Shown one piece after another: positions 49,746 through 58,734 of a DNA stretch of 64,000 bases. Source of the stretch: Kangiella sediminilitoris (lineage in GTDB: Bacteria; Pseudomonadota; Gammaproteobacteria; Enterobacterales; Kangiellaceae). The stretch's first letter is position 1, and every line of letters starts with the position of its first letter. Position numbers and translations under genes: made by a program. Below the pieces are notes generated by a model that saw nothing but the letters and a program-made list of their open reading frames with translations, had not been told where the DNA came from and did no database searches. The stretch is taken from the NCBI RefSeq assembly GCF_001708405.1, contig NZ_CP012418.1, positions 1,392,501-1,456,500 on the forward strand, written 5' to 3'.

Positions 49746-50462
49746 CTACTTTTCTATAGTCGGGGGTTGTTTAGCGGGCGTACGAACAGGCTTAGCTGAT
49801 GGCTTAGGCTGAGGCGGAGGGTTCTGAACTCTTGGCTCAACTGGTACACCACGATATATCTCCGTATTTGGATCCTGTGCATCCCTATTGTAATCCCTGC
49901 GACGCTCGTAGTCTGGATCAGGTCTAATCACACGGTAACGGTAATTGTATGGCCAATAGTAAGGACGATGATAAAACCAGTAAGGATCCCATGCGGAGTA
50001 TACTTCAACATACTCGTACTGAGGTCGTTTTTTCCATAGGTGATGACCTCGAGTATCTACGACAGGAAAATTAATTTTATGTTTCCCAACTTTGCCGGGC
50101 ATCGGCTTAGAAAGTTTACCAACAACGGTTATTTCTTTACCAACATCATAAATCATCGGATCTAGAAACCCTGGAACTCTTGCAATAAAACGACCACCAG
50201 TTTGTTGCTCCTCGACGGGTCTTGCTTGCCGCCCTAGTGGCAAATTCACTACTTCAATCAGCGTATCATTTTCCAGGTTTTCAACCCGGGCAACTATTCC
50301 ACCCCAACGAACTTCACGACCAGTAAAGCCCTCAGGATTTTGAGCGACTTGGGTAAATGGTATATTTTCCTGCTCAAATGTAATTTGCTGTGGTGTGCTG
50401 GCGCAAGCAAATAACATGCCCGCACTCAGCAAAACCAACGAAACTTTAAATAAATAGCTCAT
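49746..50462 (-). CDS. Slp family outer-membrane lipoprotein
   Basis: This lipoprotein of 238 residues has a signal peptide ending in the lipobox LFAC (Cys20). The Slp-type domain covers residues 25-140, with the segments EGFTGREVRWGGIVARVENL, IEVVNLPLGRQARP and GKEITVVGKLSKP. Slp proteins are outer-membrane lipoproteins induced by starvation or stationary phase. A long tail rich in Tyr, Trp, Arg and Pro (residues 150-238) is added, ending in PPPQPKPSAKPVRTPAKQPP. It is monocistronic on the minus strand. Confidence 0.85.
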   Translation of the reverse strand: MSYLFKVSLVLLSAGMLFACASTPQQITFEQENIPFTQVAQNPEGFTGREVRWGGIVARVENLENDTLIEVVNLPLGRQARPVEEQQTGGRFIARVPGFLDPMIYDVGKEITVVGKLSKPMPGKVGKHKINFPVVDTRGHHLWKKRPQYEYVEVYSAWDPYWFYHRPYYWPYNYRYRVIRPDPDYERRRDYNRDAQDPNTEIYRGVPVEPRVQNPPPQPKPSAKPVRTPAKQPPTIEK

Positions 50463-50553
50463 CAGGGATCTCCTTCGAATATCACTAATTTTGCCTGGCT
50501 AGCCACTGAAATCATATTACTTCGAATCCTCTGAATGTTTCCTGAACAATTAT

Positions 50554-51252
50554 CTAGAGGTCTTTCGCTTTTTTTGCAACATCATCTCGAAGATATACAG
50601 GAACTGCCAATTCTGCCGCGTAGGATTCGCCACTTATATACAGGTACTCTGCCATAGGTATCATGTATTCCGCAAATGGATACAATGGCTTATCATGAAT
50701 GACTGTTGGCACATTCAGTGTTTCTGATAATACTTTAGCGTAAGTAGACCACCCTGTACCAACTGCGCTATACACTATTGACGTATCAGGGTCTGATATT
50801 GTGACAAATTCTGGTGAACATACTCTTTCTTGGTCTAAGAGTTTCATCAATCCATTGGCGTCAACTTCATATTGTCCCCAATAAACCTCTCCCATTCGAG
50901 CGTCAATTGCCGCTAGTACCCTAGCCTGCTTTTTATCTTGATACAGACCTTGTGCCAAGGCCTGTAAGCTAGAAATACCTATCACAGGCAAGTCAGCCCC
51001 AAAAGCCAGACCTTGTACAACACTGATACAGATTCTAATACCGGTGAAAGCTCCAGGGCCCTGACCGTAAGCGATAGCATCTAACTGAGTTAGCTTTATA
51101 CCTGCTTCAGCTAAAACAGCTTCTACCATTGGCAGCACCAGCTCTCCATGCATCCTAGGGGCAATTTCGGAGCGAGTATATACCTGATCATCATACTTAA
51201 GTGCTACTGAACAAGATTCTGTAGCAGTATCAATAATTAATAGGTTTGCCAT
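50554..51252 (-). CDS. tsaB: tRNA threonylcarbamoyladenosine biosynthesis protein TsaB
   Basis: TsaB is the scaffold partner of TsaD in making N6-threonylcarbamoyladenosine at position 37 of ANN-decoding tRNAs. The 232-residue protein has the Kae1/TsaD-like fold with the N-terminal IIDTATESCSVALKYDD and the segment AYGQGPGAFTGIRICISVVQ. It lies one base after the helicase gene (a TGA then ATG junction), so the two are translationally coupled; yoaA next to tsaB is a common arrangement. Confidence 0.95.
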   Translation of the reverse strand: MANLLIIDTATESCSVALKYDDQVYTRSEIAPRMHGELVLPMVEAVLAEAGIKLTQLDAIAYGQGPGAFTGIRICISVVQGLAFGADLPVIGISSLQALAQGLYQDKKQARVLAAIDARMGEVYWGQYEVDANGLMKLLDQERVCSPEFVTISDPDTSIVYSAVGTGWSTYAKVLSETLNVPTVIHDKPLYPFAEYMIPMAEYLYISGESYAAELAVPVYLRDDVAKKAKDL

Positions 51253-51253
51253 G

Positions 51254-53236
51254 TCAGCTTTCTTCTTTAATGCTTTTAAAACTTAAGTTCTTAAGGAATT
51301 CTAACACAACTGCTTTATTGCGAGTGCGTTTCATTGGCGGCAGACTTTTAAGAAATCTTTTACCATACCCGTTGGCAATTAATCTTGGATCACATAGAAC
51401 CAATACACCCTTATCCTCATAATCTCTTATAAGACGACCAGCACCCTGCTTCAAAGCAATAATTGCTTGGGGAATTTGTATATCAAAGAATGGATTTTTT
51501 CCAGATTTCCTGGCCGCCTGAATTTTAGCTTCAATTAGCGGCTCATCGGGTGCCGCAAAGGGTAGCTTATCAATGATAACCAGACTAAGGGCTTCACCTT
51601 TAACATCAACACCTTCCCAAAAACTTGATGTGGCAAGTAGAACGGCATCACCTGAATCACGAAAACGCTCGATTAGTTCATTCTTAGGTAAATCGCCTTG
51701 TGCAAATAAATTCTTATCCTGCAATTTGTCTTTCCACAGCTCTTTAACCTTATTAAGTGCAGCATAACTGGTAAAAAGCACAAATGTTCCCCCAGGGTTA
51801 TGCTCAACCAGAGGGAATAGCTGTTTTTGCCAAGAGTCTATATAGGTACGGTCCCTGGGATCCGGAAGCCCCCTGGGGATATGCAAAATAGCCTGATTAC
51901 CATAGTCAAAGGGGCTGGGTAGAATAAGGTCCTTAGAATCCTGTAGACCAAGTTCCTGTTTGAATAAAGTAAAGTCATCGGCCTGAGTCATCGTGGCTGA
52001 GGTGAAAATCCAGCTTGACGCAGAATGCTCTCTTCTACTGCGTGAGAATGACTCTGAGACATTCAGCGGCGTCTCTAAAATCGCAAAGCCATTTCTGTAG
52101 GTTTCTACCCACCTAACTGCATCATAAGCCGTCTTTTTTTCTGATTGAGAAAATGTACTGTTGAAAATAGCAAGGGACTGCAAAGACTCTTCACAGCGGC
52201 GGTGGCAGCTATCAAGTCCTTTTGAGCGAGAGGCATGTCTCTCAAGTCGTTCACATAATGCCAGTAGTTCTTCCTCTAAATCTTTAAGTCTTTTTTCAAG
52301 ATCTGGAGATGAAATTTGTTGCCAATTAGCTTTTTTACCTGATTCCCCCAGAAGTAGCCTCACTTCATTAACCGCCCCTTCAACCCGACGCACGGCAACA
52401 CTTAGCTGACGATCATCTTTTGCGGTTGTCAGTGCTTCAAGCTCCGTATCGCGACAAATTTCCATTAACTGCCTACTGGTCAAACGCTGGCCATAAAAAC
52501 TGTGTGCGATATCGGTTAACTGGTGAGCTTCATCCACTACGACTATATCAGCATCAGGTAATAGTTCGCCGAATCCATCATCTTTCAGAACCATATCTGC
52601 CAATAGCAAATGGTGATTAACAACCACAACATCAGCTGCTGTAGCTTTTTGTCTGGCTTTAGCCACATAACAGTCTGCAAAGTCTGGGCATTCCACCCCC
52701 AGACAATTATCATTAGTGGAAGTAACGTAGGGCCATAAAGGGTCATCATCCGACAAATCGGCACATTGAGTTAAGTCTCCGCTTTGCGTCTGTCGAGACC
52801 AGTCCTTAACTTTAACCAGTGAGTCAGCCATGGCTCGACTCTGGAATTGGCCTGAATCCAGACTTTGCTTCATTCGATACAGGCACAAATAATTATTTCG
52901 TCCCTTAAGAAGTGATATTTTTGGAGAAACTCCCAGGGCTTTGCGCATATTAGGAAGATCACGATAGTACAGCTGATCCTGGAGGTTCTTTGTGCCGGTC
53001 GACAACAAAACTTTTTTATCATTGAGATGCCAGGATTTTAGTGCAGGAACCAGGTAGCCGAAGGTTTTACCTGTACCCGTTCCTGCTTCAATACAGATTG
53101 ACTCCTCGGAAACTAAGACCTCTTCTATTGCATCAGCCATAGCCAATTGTTCTTCACGCTGCTTAAACCCCGTGAAAATTTTGGATAAGGCTCCATCAGA
53201 GGAGAATAGTGATTTTAGTGTAAAGGACTCGGCCAT
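51254..53236 (-). CDS. yoaA: ATP-dependent DNA helicase YoaA (XPD/DinG family)
   Basis: This is a superfamily 2 helicase of the iron-sulfur XPD group, 660 residues. Motif I is CIEAGTGTGKTFGYLVPAL, and motif II is DEAH (VVVDEAHQLTDIAH). The iron-sulfur cluster cysteines are in YLCLYRMK and DNCLGVECPDFADC, and the last motif is QGAGRLIRDYEDKGVL. The compact size and lack of an exonuclease domain match YoaA rather than DinG of Gram-positive bacteria. It probably unwinds damaged or stalled-fork DNA. It is followed by tsaB. Confidence 0.9.
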   Translation of the reverse strand: MAESFTLKSLFSSDGALSKIFTGFKQREEQLAMADAIEEVLVSEESICIEAGTGTGKTFGYLVPALKSWHLNDKKVLLSTGTKNLQDQLYYRDLPNMRKALGVSPKISLLKGRNNYLCLYRMKQSLDSGQFQSRAMADSLVKVKDWSRQTQSGDLTQCADLSDDDPLWPYVTSTNDNCLGVECPDFADCYVAKARQKATAADVVVVNHHLLLADMVLKDDGFGELLPDADIVVVDEAHQLTDIAHSFYGQRLTSRQLMEICRDTELEALTTAKDDRQLSVAVRRVEGAVNEVRLLLGESGKKANWQQISSPDLEKRLKDLEEELLALCERLERHASRSKGLDSCHRRCEESLQSLAIFNSTFSQSEKKTAYDAVRWVETYRNGFAILETPLNVSESFSRSRREHSASSWIFTSATMTQADDFTLFKQELGLQDSKDLILPSPFDYGNQAILHIPRGLPDPRDRTYIDSWQKQLFPLVEHNPGGTFVLFTSYAALNKVKELWKDKLQDKNLFAQGDLPKNELIERFRDSGDAVLLATSSFWEGVDVKGEALSLVIIDKLPFAAPDEPLIEAKIQAARKSGKNPFFDIQIPQAIIALKQGAGRLIRDYEDKGVLVLCDPRLIANGYGKRFLKSLPPMKRTRNKAVVLEFLKNLSFKSIKEES

Positions 53237-53274
53237 GCATTAATCCCTGAACAGGCTAGCTAAATGCACAGCAC

Positions 53275-54267
53275 TTAATTCAATAGGCGTTGTTCGATGA
53301 GTTGCAACATCAGCTCAATATGAGCTTTATCATCGTTAAGGGCCGGAATGTATTGGTATTCTGAACCACCATTCTCGAGGAAAGTATCACGATTTTCGAC
53401 AGCTAGTTCCTCAAGCGTCTCCAGGCAGTCAGCACTAAAGGCGGGACTTATAACTTGAACCGACTCTACACCCTCTTTTGCCCATTCAGTTAAAAGCTCG
53501 TCAGTATAGGGCTTTACCCATTCCTCTTTACCGAAGCGAGATTGAAATGAAATCGCATAATCATCTTCTGACAAGCCTAGCTCTTTGACTACCAGAGCTG
53601 TCGTATTTCGACACTGCTTTTCATATGGATCGCCGTTATCACTAAATCGCTGCGGCACGCCATGATAGGAGAACAAGAGCTTCTCACTTTCACCATGCCG
53701 TTCTCTAAATTTACGTACAGATTGCGCTAAGGAATGAATATAGTGAGGATGTGAGTGATAGTCCCCTACATAGCTTATTTCTGGGACGAAAAACTCATTT
53801 TTGTAGTATTTTGCAATCCGGTCAAAAATAGAGGCCGTTGTAGCAGAGGAGTATTGAGGATATAACGGCAAAACAATAACTCGTTCACAACCCTGATTCT
53901 TTAAAGCCTGTAGCCCATCAGCTATTGAAGGGTTACCGTAAGCCATAGCAATTTCGACAGGAACATGTTTACCGTAGCGCTGATCAATAAAACGATCATT
54001 AATTTCATTTTGGAGTTTTTTGCGTTGCTTTTGTGTAATTGCCAGCAGTGGCGAACCTTCTTTCGTCCAGATTTGCCTGTATAATTTAGCAACTTTCTGT
54101 GGCCTGGTTCTTAGGATGATGCCGTGCAATATTAAGCACCAAATCCAGCGAGAAATAGAAACAACACGCTTGTCATGTAAAAACTCACCAAGGTAACGAC
54201 GTACAGACTGAGTTGTTGGCTCATCAGGTGTACCCAAGTTACATAATAGAACGCCTTGTTTTTTCAA
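53275..54267 (-). CDS. hemH: Ferrochelatase
   Basis: HemH inserts Fe2+ into protoporphyrin IX, the last step of heme synthesis. The 330-residue protein starts KKQGVLLCNLGTPDEPTTQS. It has the metal-site segments LFSYHGVPQRFSDNGDPY with the conserved histidine, and SPAFSADCLETLEELAVENR with the conserved glutamates. Translation starts at a TTG at 54267 with GAGAAG upstream; there is no better ATG. It is 25 bases after adk on the same strand, keeping the widespread adk-hemH order. Confidence 0.95.
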   Translation of the reverse strand: MKKQGVLLCNLGTPDEPTTQSVRRYLGEFLHDKRVVSISRWIWCLILHGIILRTRPQKVAKLYRQIWTKEGSPLLAITQKQRKKLQNEINDRFIDQRYGKHVPVEIAMAYGNPSIADGLQALKNQGCERVIVLPLYPQYSSATTASIFDRIAKYYKNEFFVPEISYVGDYHSHPHYIHSLAQSVRKFRERHGESEKLLFSYHGVPQRFSDNGDPYEKQCRNTTALVVKELGLSEDDYAISFQSRFGKEEWVKPYTDELLTEWAKEGVESVQVISPAFSADCLETLEELAVENRDTFLENGGSEYQYIPALNDDKAHIELMLQLIEQRLLN

Positions 54268-54292
54268 ACTACTTCTCGCTTAATTTATCGAA

Positions 54293-54958
<666 letters not shown>

Positions 54959-54995
54959 CTAGCCTTATATATAAAGATTGACTGTGTAGGCGCTA

Positions 54996-55024
54996 AAGAT
55001 ACTTGGAATAACGCCGTATCTCAA
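54996..55024 (-). promoter_or_regulatory. Sigma-70 promoter of adk
   Basis: On the minus strand TTGAGA (55024-55019), a 17-base spacer and TATCTT (55001-54996) form a good housekeeping promoter 50 bases before the adk start. Confidence 0.5.
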
Positions 55025-55142
55025 GTAAAAAATGGCTAAAATACTGGACCGTTACTATAAATATAAGCCAAGAATATCCATAGTTTTACTATTCTACAGA
55101 ACCCTTAGGACAATTTCCTACACTGACTCAAGACTTCTGCTC

Positions 55143-55171
55143 TTCACTGTAGCGTTATATTAAAATATGCT
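55143..55171 (+). promoter_or_regulatory. Promoter of the six-cysteine secreted protein gene
   Basis: TTCACT (55143-55148) and TATGCT (55166-55171) are 17 bases apart and 47 bases before the start at 55218. Confidence 0.4.
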
Positions 55172-55217
55172 AATCAAGCTTTATAAGGAAAGCGTTATAA
55201 CAACTAAGGACGGAATT

Positions 55218-55763
55218 ATGAATAAATTATTACTCGGTGCGATTCTCTTTTTAATCAGCAGTACAGTAGCGCAGGCTGGAAACTCAGCCCGCTCAGGTCA
55301 CCTTGGCGACTATTCTGACAACCTTTTTTACCATCAGAGCTACAGGTTACAGACCATTGACGTTAAGGAACGTTATGATAAACCATGCTTTATGGAAGCA
55401 AGGTTTCTTGGAAGCGACACTAATGGTGGACCGGACTTCCAGACAGTTCAACAAAACAATTGCCGCTTTTCTCCTTTTGAAGGTGCTAATAGCGCTGTTG
55501 GTTTAACCTACGGCGATATACGCTACTTAAGAGTTTGTCACTCCAGTAGCGGTCGAGTAAAAGGCTATAAAATTGGAGGGTATAACAACCAAGGTCTATG
55601 GGATACTGATGCGTACGTACGTCCAAACTGCAGTAATTGGAAAAGAGAGGTTTATTGTCCTAAAGGGGAAGTAGCCAATGGTATCCGGGGTTATTTCAAG
55701 GCAACCAGTGGAACTAAATCAGACATTCTGGTTGGAATGCAATTATTATGTCGCGCAGACTAG
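55218..55763 (+). CDS. Secreted six-cysteine protein of unknown function
   Basis: This exported protein of 181 residues has a signal peptide (KLLLGAILFLISSTVAQA). The mature part contains six cysteines (in KPCFM, NNCRF, RVCHS, PNCSN, VYCPK and LLCRA), enough for three disulfide bonds, and is rich in Gly, Tyr and Asn. The C-terminal CPKGEVANGIRGYFKATSG...LLC pattern resembles repeat units of vitelline-membrane-layer-type beta-prism proteins, but the match is too weak for a firm call. The start at 55218 has AAGGACGGA upstream; the frame is open from 55167. It is the only plus-strand gene in the last 14 kb, between adk and the VanZ-like gene. Confidence 0.7.
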   Translation: MNKLLLGAILFLISSTVAQAGNSARSGHLGDYSDNLFYHQSYRLQTIDVKERYDKPCFMEARFLGSDTNGGPDFQTVQQNNCRFSPFEGANSAVGLTYGDIRYLRVCHSSSGRVKGYKIGGYNNQGLWDTDAYVRPNCSNWKREVYCPKGEVANGIRGYFKATSGTKSDILVGMQLLCRAD

Positions 55764-55781
55764 GGTTCTTAACCAACAAGA

Positions 55782-56153
55782 TTAAGGGCGTTTAACGGCG
55801 CCCTTAACAACTAACGGTCTAATCAATAATGCAACTACAGTACCAGTCAGTACACCTAACGAATTGGCGAGTACATCTGTCCACTCAAACCCTCGATTTG
55901 GAATAAATAGCTGTATTAGTTCAATAATTAATGAAAATGTGATGCACGAAACGATCAGTAACCATGAAGGTCGTTTGTCGGACCCCATTCGAGCTAAGAA
56001 AGCTAAACCAAAATATCCAATAAAATGCAGAGCTTTGTCCCAGGGTAAATCACTGGGTAGCTGTTTGCCTGGGGTTACGGATCCGAGGAAAATGGCAAGT
56101 ACTCCCAAAGCGAACAATACCTTAAAAAACTTACTGGATAAAAATTGTTTCAT
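55782..56153 (-). CDS. VanZ-like membrane protein
   Basis: This small membrane protein of 123 residues has four predicted helices and the VanZ/phosphotransbutyrylase-like signature: DKALHFIGYFGLAFLA near residue 40, and IIELIQLFIPNRGFEWTDVL followed by ANSLGV. The role of these proteins in Gram-negatives is not known. The first plausible start is 56153. The only ribosome-binding sequence, AGGCGG seven bases upstream, lies inside the 3' arm of a GC-rich hairpin followed by seven T, so its expression may be conditional. Confidence 0.75.
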   Translation of the reverse strand: MKQFLSSKFFKVLFALGVLAIFLGSVTPGKQLPSDLPWDKALHFIGYFGLAFLARMGSDKRPSWLLIVSCITFSLIIELIQLFIPNRGFEWTDVLANSLGVLTGTVVALLIRPLVVKGAVKRP

Positions 56154-56157
56154 AAAA

Positions 56158-56177
56158 AAACCGCCTGGGGCGGTTGT
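56158..56177 (-). promoter_or_regulatory. Terminator-like hairpin overlapping the vanZ-like ribosome-binding site
   Basis: On the minus strand AACCGCC, a CCAG loop and GGCGGTT form a compact hairpin followed directly by seven T and the ATG of the VanZ-like gene. The Shine-Dalgarno-like AGGCGG is within the second arm. It looks like an intrinsic terminator that would also hide the ribosome-binding site. A possible extended -10 (TGGTACAAT, 56207-56199) lies 20-30 bases upstream, so the transcript would begin just before it. Confidence 0.6.
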
Positions 56178-56269
56178 GCTCGAATAAATAATGCTTAAAT
56201 TGTACCAGCCAGTATGAATCAAGACTATAGTTTGATGCCCTGATTGTATGGTTTGTTAAAAGGTGCAAA

Positions 56270-56296
56270 TAAAAAAGCCTGCGATAAAGCAGGCTC
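56270..56296 (-). terminator. Terminator of htpG
   Basis: The stem AGCCTGC / GCAGGCT with a six-base loop is followed on the minus strand by TTTTTTATTTG, about 20 bases after the htpG stop codon. Confidence 0.85.
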
Positions 56297-56314
56297 TTAT
56301 TTGACGGAAATTTA

Positions 56315-58216
56315 CTAATTTGCAAGTTTTAGCAGTAGTTTATTCAATTTAGAGGCAAAACTAGCGGGGTCATCTAATTGACCTTGCTCCGCTAAAAGAG
56401 CCTGGTCGAATAATACATCCACCCACTGATTGAACTGCTCATCATTTTTTTCGGTTTCAACTAAGCTAATAAGCGCATGATCAGGATTAATTTCAAAGAC
56501 CGGCTTGATATCGGGAACCTCTTGACCAGCTGCTTGAAGCATTTTTACCATTTGCAAAGGCATGTCGCCCTCACCAGCTACAATACAAGCTGGTGTGTCT
56601 GTCAGTCGCATAGTCACCCTAACGTCAGCAACTTTCTCACCCAGTGCTAACTTTACCCTCTCAATAAAATCCTTATGCTCCTCACTGGCTTTTTCCTGTG
56701 CTTTCTTGTCCTCATCGTCCTCAAGGCTGCCCAAATCTAAATCGCCCTTTGTCACAGATACAAACTTTTTATCATTGTATTCATTTAGATGAGAGATGGT
56801 CCATTCGTCAATTCGGTCAGACATCAAAAGTACTTCAATACCTTTTTTACGGAAAATTTCTAGATGAGGGCTATTTTTTGCAGCAAGGAAACTATCCGCT
56901 GCAATGTAGTAAATTTTATCCTGGCCTGGTTTCATTCGTTCAATGTACTCATCCAGCGATACTGTTTGTGCCTTTTCATCAGTGTGGGTTGAGCTAAACC
57001 GGAATAGCTTTGCTATCTTCTCCTTATTGGCAAAGTCTTCACCCGTACCCTCTTTGAGTACCTGACCGAACTCATCCCAGAATTGCTGATACTTTTCTTT
57101 GTCTTTTTTTGCTAATTGCTCTAGCATTTTTAGAATGCGCGACACCGCAGCATTTCTCAAAGATTGAGTCACTTTAGAATCCTGCAGGATTTCTCGTGAA
57201 ACGTTAAGCGGCAAATCATTCGAATCAATCAAGCCCCTAACAAATCGTAAATAGACAGGCAGAAACTGCTCCGCATCATCCATAATAAACACACGTTGAA
57301 CGTACAGCTTCACGCCGCGAACACGATCACGGTTCCATAGGTCAAATGGCGCTTTCGAAGGAATATACAGTAGACTGGTATATTCCTGCTTACCCTCTAC
57401 CTGATTATGGCTCCAGGTTAATGCATCCTGAAAGTCGTGAGAAATATGTTTGTAGAACTCTTGATATTCTTCGTCTGAAATATCGGATTTAGGACGAGTC
57501 CAGAGGGCTGTCGCTTTGTTAACTGTCTCAAATTCATTATTACTCTCATCGTCACCCTCATTAGAGGCCATCTTATGCATTTCTACTGGCAGGGAGATAT
57601 GGTCTGAGTATTTACCAATAATACTGCGTAAGCGGAATTCCTCGAGAAACTCTTCCTCACCTTCTTTCAAGTGTAAGGTTATATCAGTTCCGCGGCGCTC
57701 TTTTTCCGTTTGCTCTATAGTAAACTCCCCGTCGCCAGCAGATTCCCAAATAACAGCCTCATTGATACCTGCGCCAGCGCTGCGCGTCAGAACAGTCACT
57801 TTATCCGCAACGATAAAAGCAGAATAAAACCCAACACCAAACTGACCAATTAGTTTGGAGTCTTTTTTCTGATCACCCGTTAACTGCTTCAGGAAGTCAG
57901 CGGTACCTGACTTAGCAATCGTCCCCAGGTGATTTATAACTTCCTGCTCGGTCATACCGATACCATTATCTGAAATAGTCAACGTCCTGGCGTCTTTGTC
58001 GGTAGTGATTCGAATCTTAAGGTCAGCATCATCTCCATAGAGACTGCTATCCTTAAGAGCCTTAAAACGAAGCTTATCAGCAGCATCAGCGGCGTTAGAG
58101 ATGAGTTCTCGTAAAAAGATTTCTTTATTGGAATACAACGAATGCACCATTAAGTGCAGTAGTTGCTTTACTTCAGTTTGGAAAGAATGAGTTTGTTTAG
58201 TTGCTGTTTCTGACAT
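56315..58216 (-). CDS. htpG: Hsp90-family chaperone HtpG
   Basis: HtpG is the bacterial Hsp90, a dimeric ATP-dependent chaperone. The 633-residue protein has the GHKL ATPase N-domain with [24 protein letters not shown] and [17 protein letters not shown]. The middle domain has the catalytic arginine loop ([12 protein letters not shown]), and a short C-terminal dimerisation region follows. The start at 58216 ([16 protein letters not shown]) fits the family; a GTG three codons earlier is possible. It has its own sigma-32-type promoter and terminator. Confidence 0.97.
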   Translation of the reverse strand: MSETATKQTHSFQTEVKQLLHLMVHSLYSNKEIFLRELISNAADAADKLRFKALKDSSLYGDDADLKIRITTDKDARTLTISDNGIGMTEQEVINHLGTIAKSGTADFLKQLTGDQKKDSKLIGQFGVGFYSAFIVADKVTVLTRSAGAGINEAVIWESAGDGEFTIEQTEKERRGTDITLHLKEGEEEFLEEFRLRSIIGKYSDHISLPVEMHKMASNEGDDESNNEFETVNKATALWTRPKSDISDEEYQEFYKHISHDFQDALTWSHNQVEGKQEYTSLLYIPSKAPFDLWNRDRVRGVKLYVQRVFIMDDAEQFLPVYLRFVRGLIDSNDLPLNVSREILQDSKVTQSLRNAAVSRILKMLEQLAKKDKEKYQQFWDEFGQVLKEGTGEDFANKEKIAKLFRFSSTHTDEKAQTVSLDEYIERMKPGQDKIYYIAADSFLAAKNSPHLEIFRKKGIEVLLMSDRIDEWTISHLNEYNDKKFVSVTKGDLDLGSLEDDEDKKAQEKASEEHKDFIERVKLALGEKVADVRVTMRLTDTPACIVAGEGDMPLQMVKMLQAAGQEVPDIKPVFEINPDHALISLVETEKNDEQFNQWVDVLFDQALLAEQGQLDDPASFASKLNKLLLKLAN

Positions 58217-58256
58217 TGTTTTCACTCAACTTTAGCTGGTTAACACAATGCGATCT

Positions 58257-58284
58257 AGATGGGGACTATGGCGTTTTTTTCAAC
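58257..58284 (-). promoter_or_regulatory. Sigma-32 (heat shock) promoter of htpG
   Basis: On the minus strand GTTGAAA (58284-58278), a 13-base spacer and CCCCATCT (58264-58257) match the sigma-32 consensus, with a perfect -10 box. It lies 41 bases before the htpG start. Confidence 0.8.
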
Positions 58285-58305
58285 GGTAAAAAATTGATTT
58301 AAGCA

Positions 58306-58333
58306 ATAAAAAAGCCAGTTGGAAACTGGCTTT
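58306..58333 (-). terminator. Terminator after the small lipoprotein gene
   Basis: The stem AAAGCCAGTT (58311-58320) / AACTGGCTTT (58324-58333) with a three-base loop is followed on the minus strand by TTTTTTATTG. It lies 17 bases after the stop at 58351 and just before the htpG promoter. Confidence 0.88.
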
Positions 58334-58350
58334 TTAGTTTATGACAAGTA

Positions 58351-58734
58351 CTACATGGATTTACAGCGTACAAAATGTAGCAAGTAATTTTCACCAGTTT
58401 TATCATCTACAAGGTAACAGCGGCCCTCATACCTGTATAATTCAAATTTCCTAGGCATTTCAGTAATCCGCCCCTGAACTGGGTTACCATCAATATACGT
58501 CTGCTTTCTTTCAATAAAAAGCCTGTTATCCTCAGTCAAAATATCTTCTGCAAGAATAACATTGGCACCAGGCATCACTTGATTAATTACATCGGCAATT
58601 TCACTCTTTCCCTGAGAATCAAGAGCTAGTACTACAGCCGGCGAAGCATCTTCTATTTTGAGTGTTTTACAGCCTGTTAACCAGAGCAATGCCAGCACTA
58701 TAGAAAGAGATCGTATGCCACTTAGATATCTCAT
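58351..58734 (-). CDS. Small lipoprotein of unknown function
   Basis: This 127-residue protein has a lipoprotein signal peptide ending in LTGC (Cys22). The mature part has no domain I recognise. It has two further cysteines near the C-terminus (YRYEGRCYLVDD and FVRCKSM) and a mixed alpha/beta composition. Its ATG overlaps the stop codon of the S41 protease gene by one base (TAATG), so the two are translationally coupled and probably act together in the cell envelope. Confidence 0.7.
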   Translation of the reverse strand: MRYLSGIRSLSIVLALLWLTGCKTLKIEDASPAVVLALDSQGKSEIADVINQVMPGANVILAEDILTEDNRLFIERKQTYIDGNPVQGRITEMPRKFELYRYEGRCYLVDDKTGENYLLHFVRCKSM

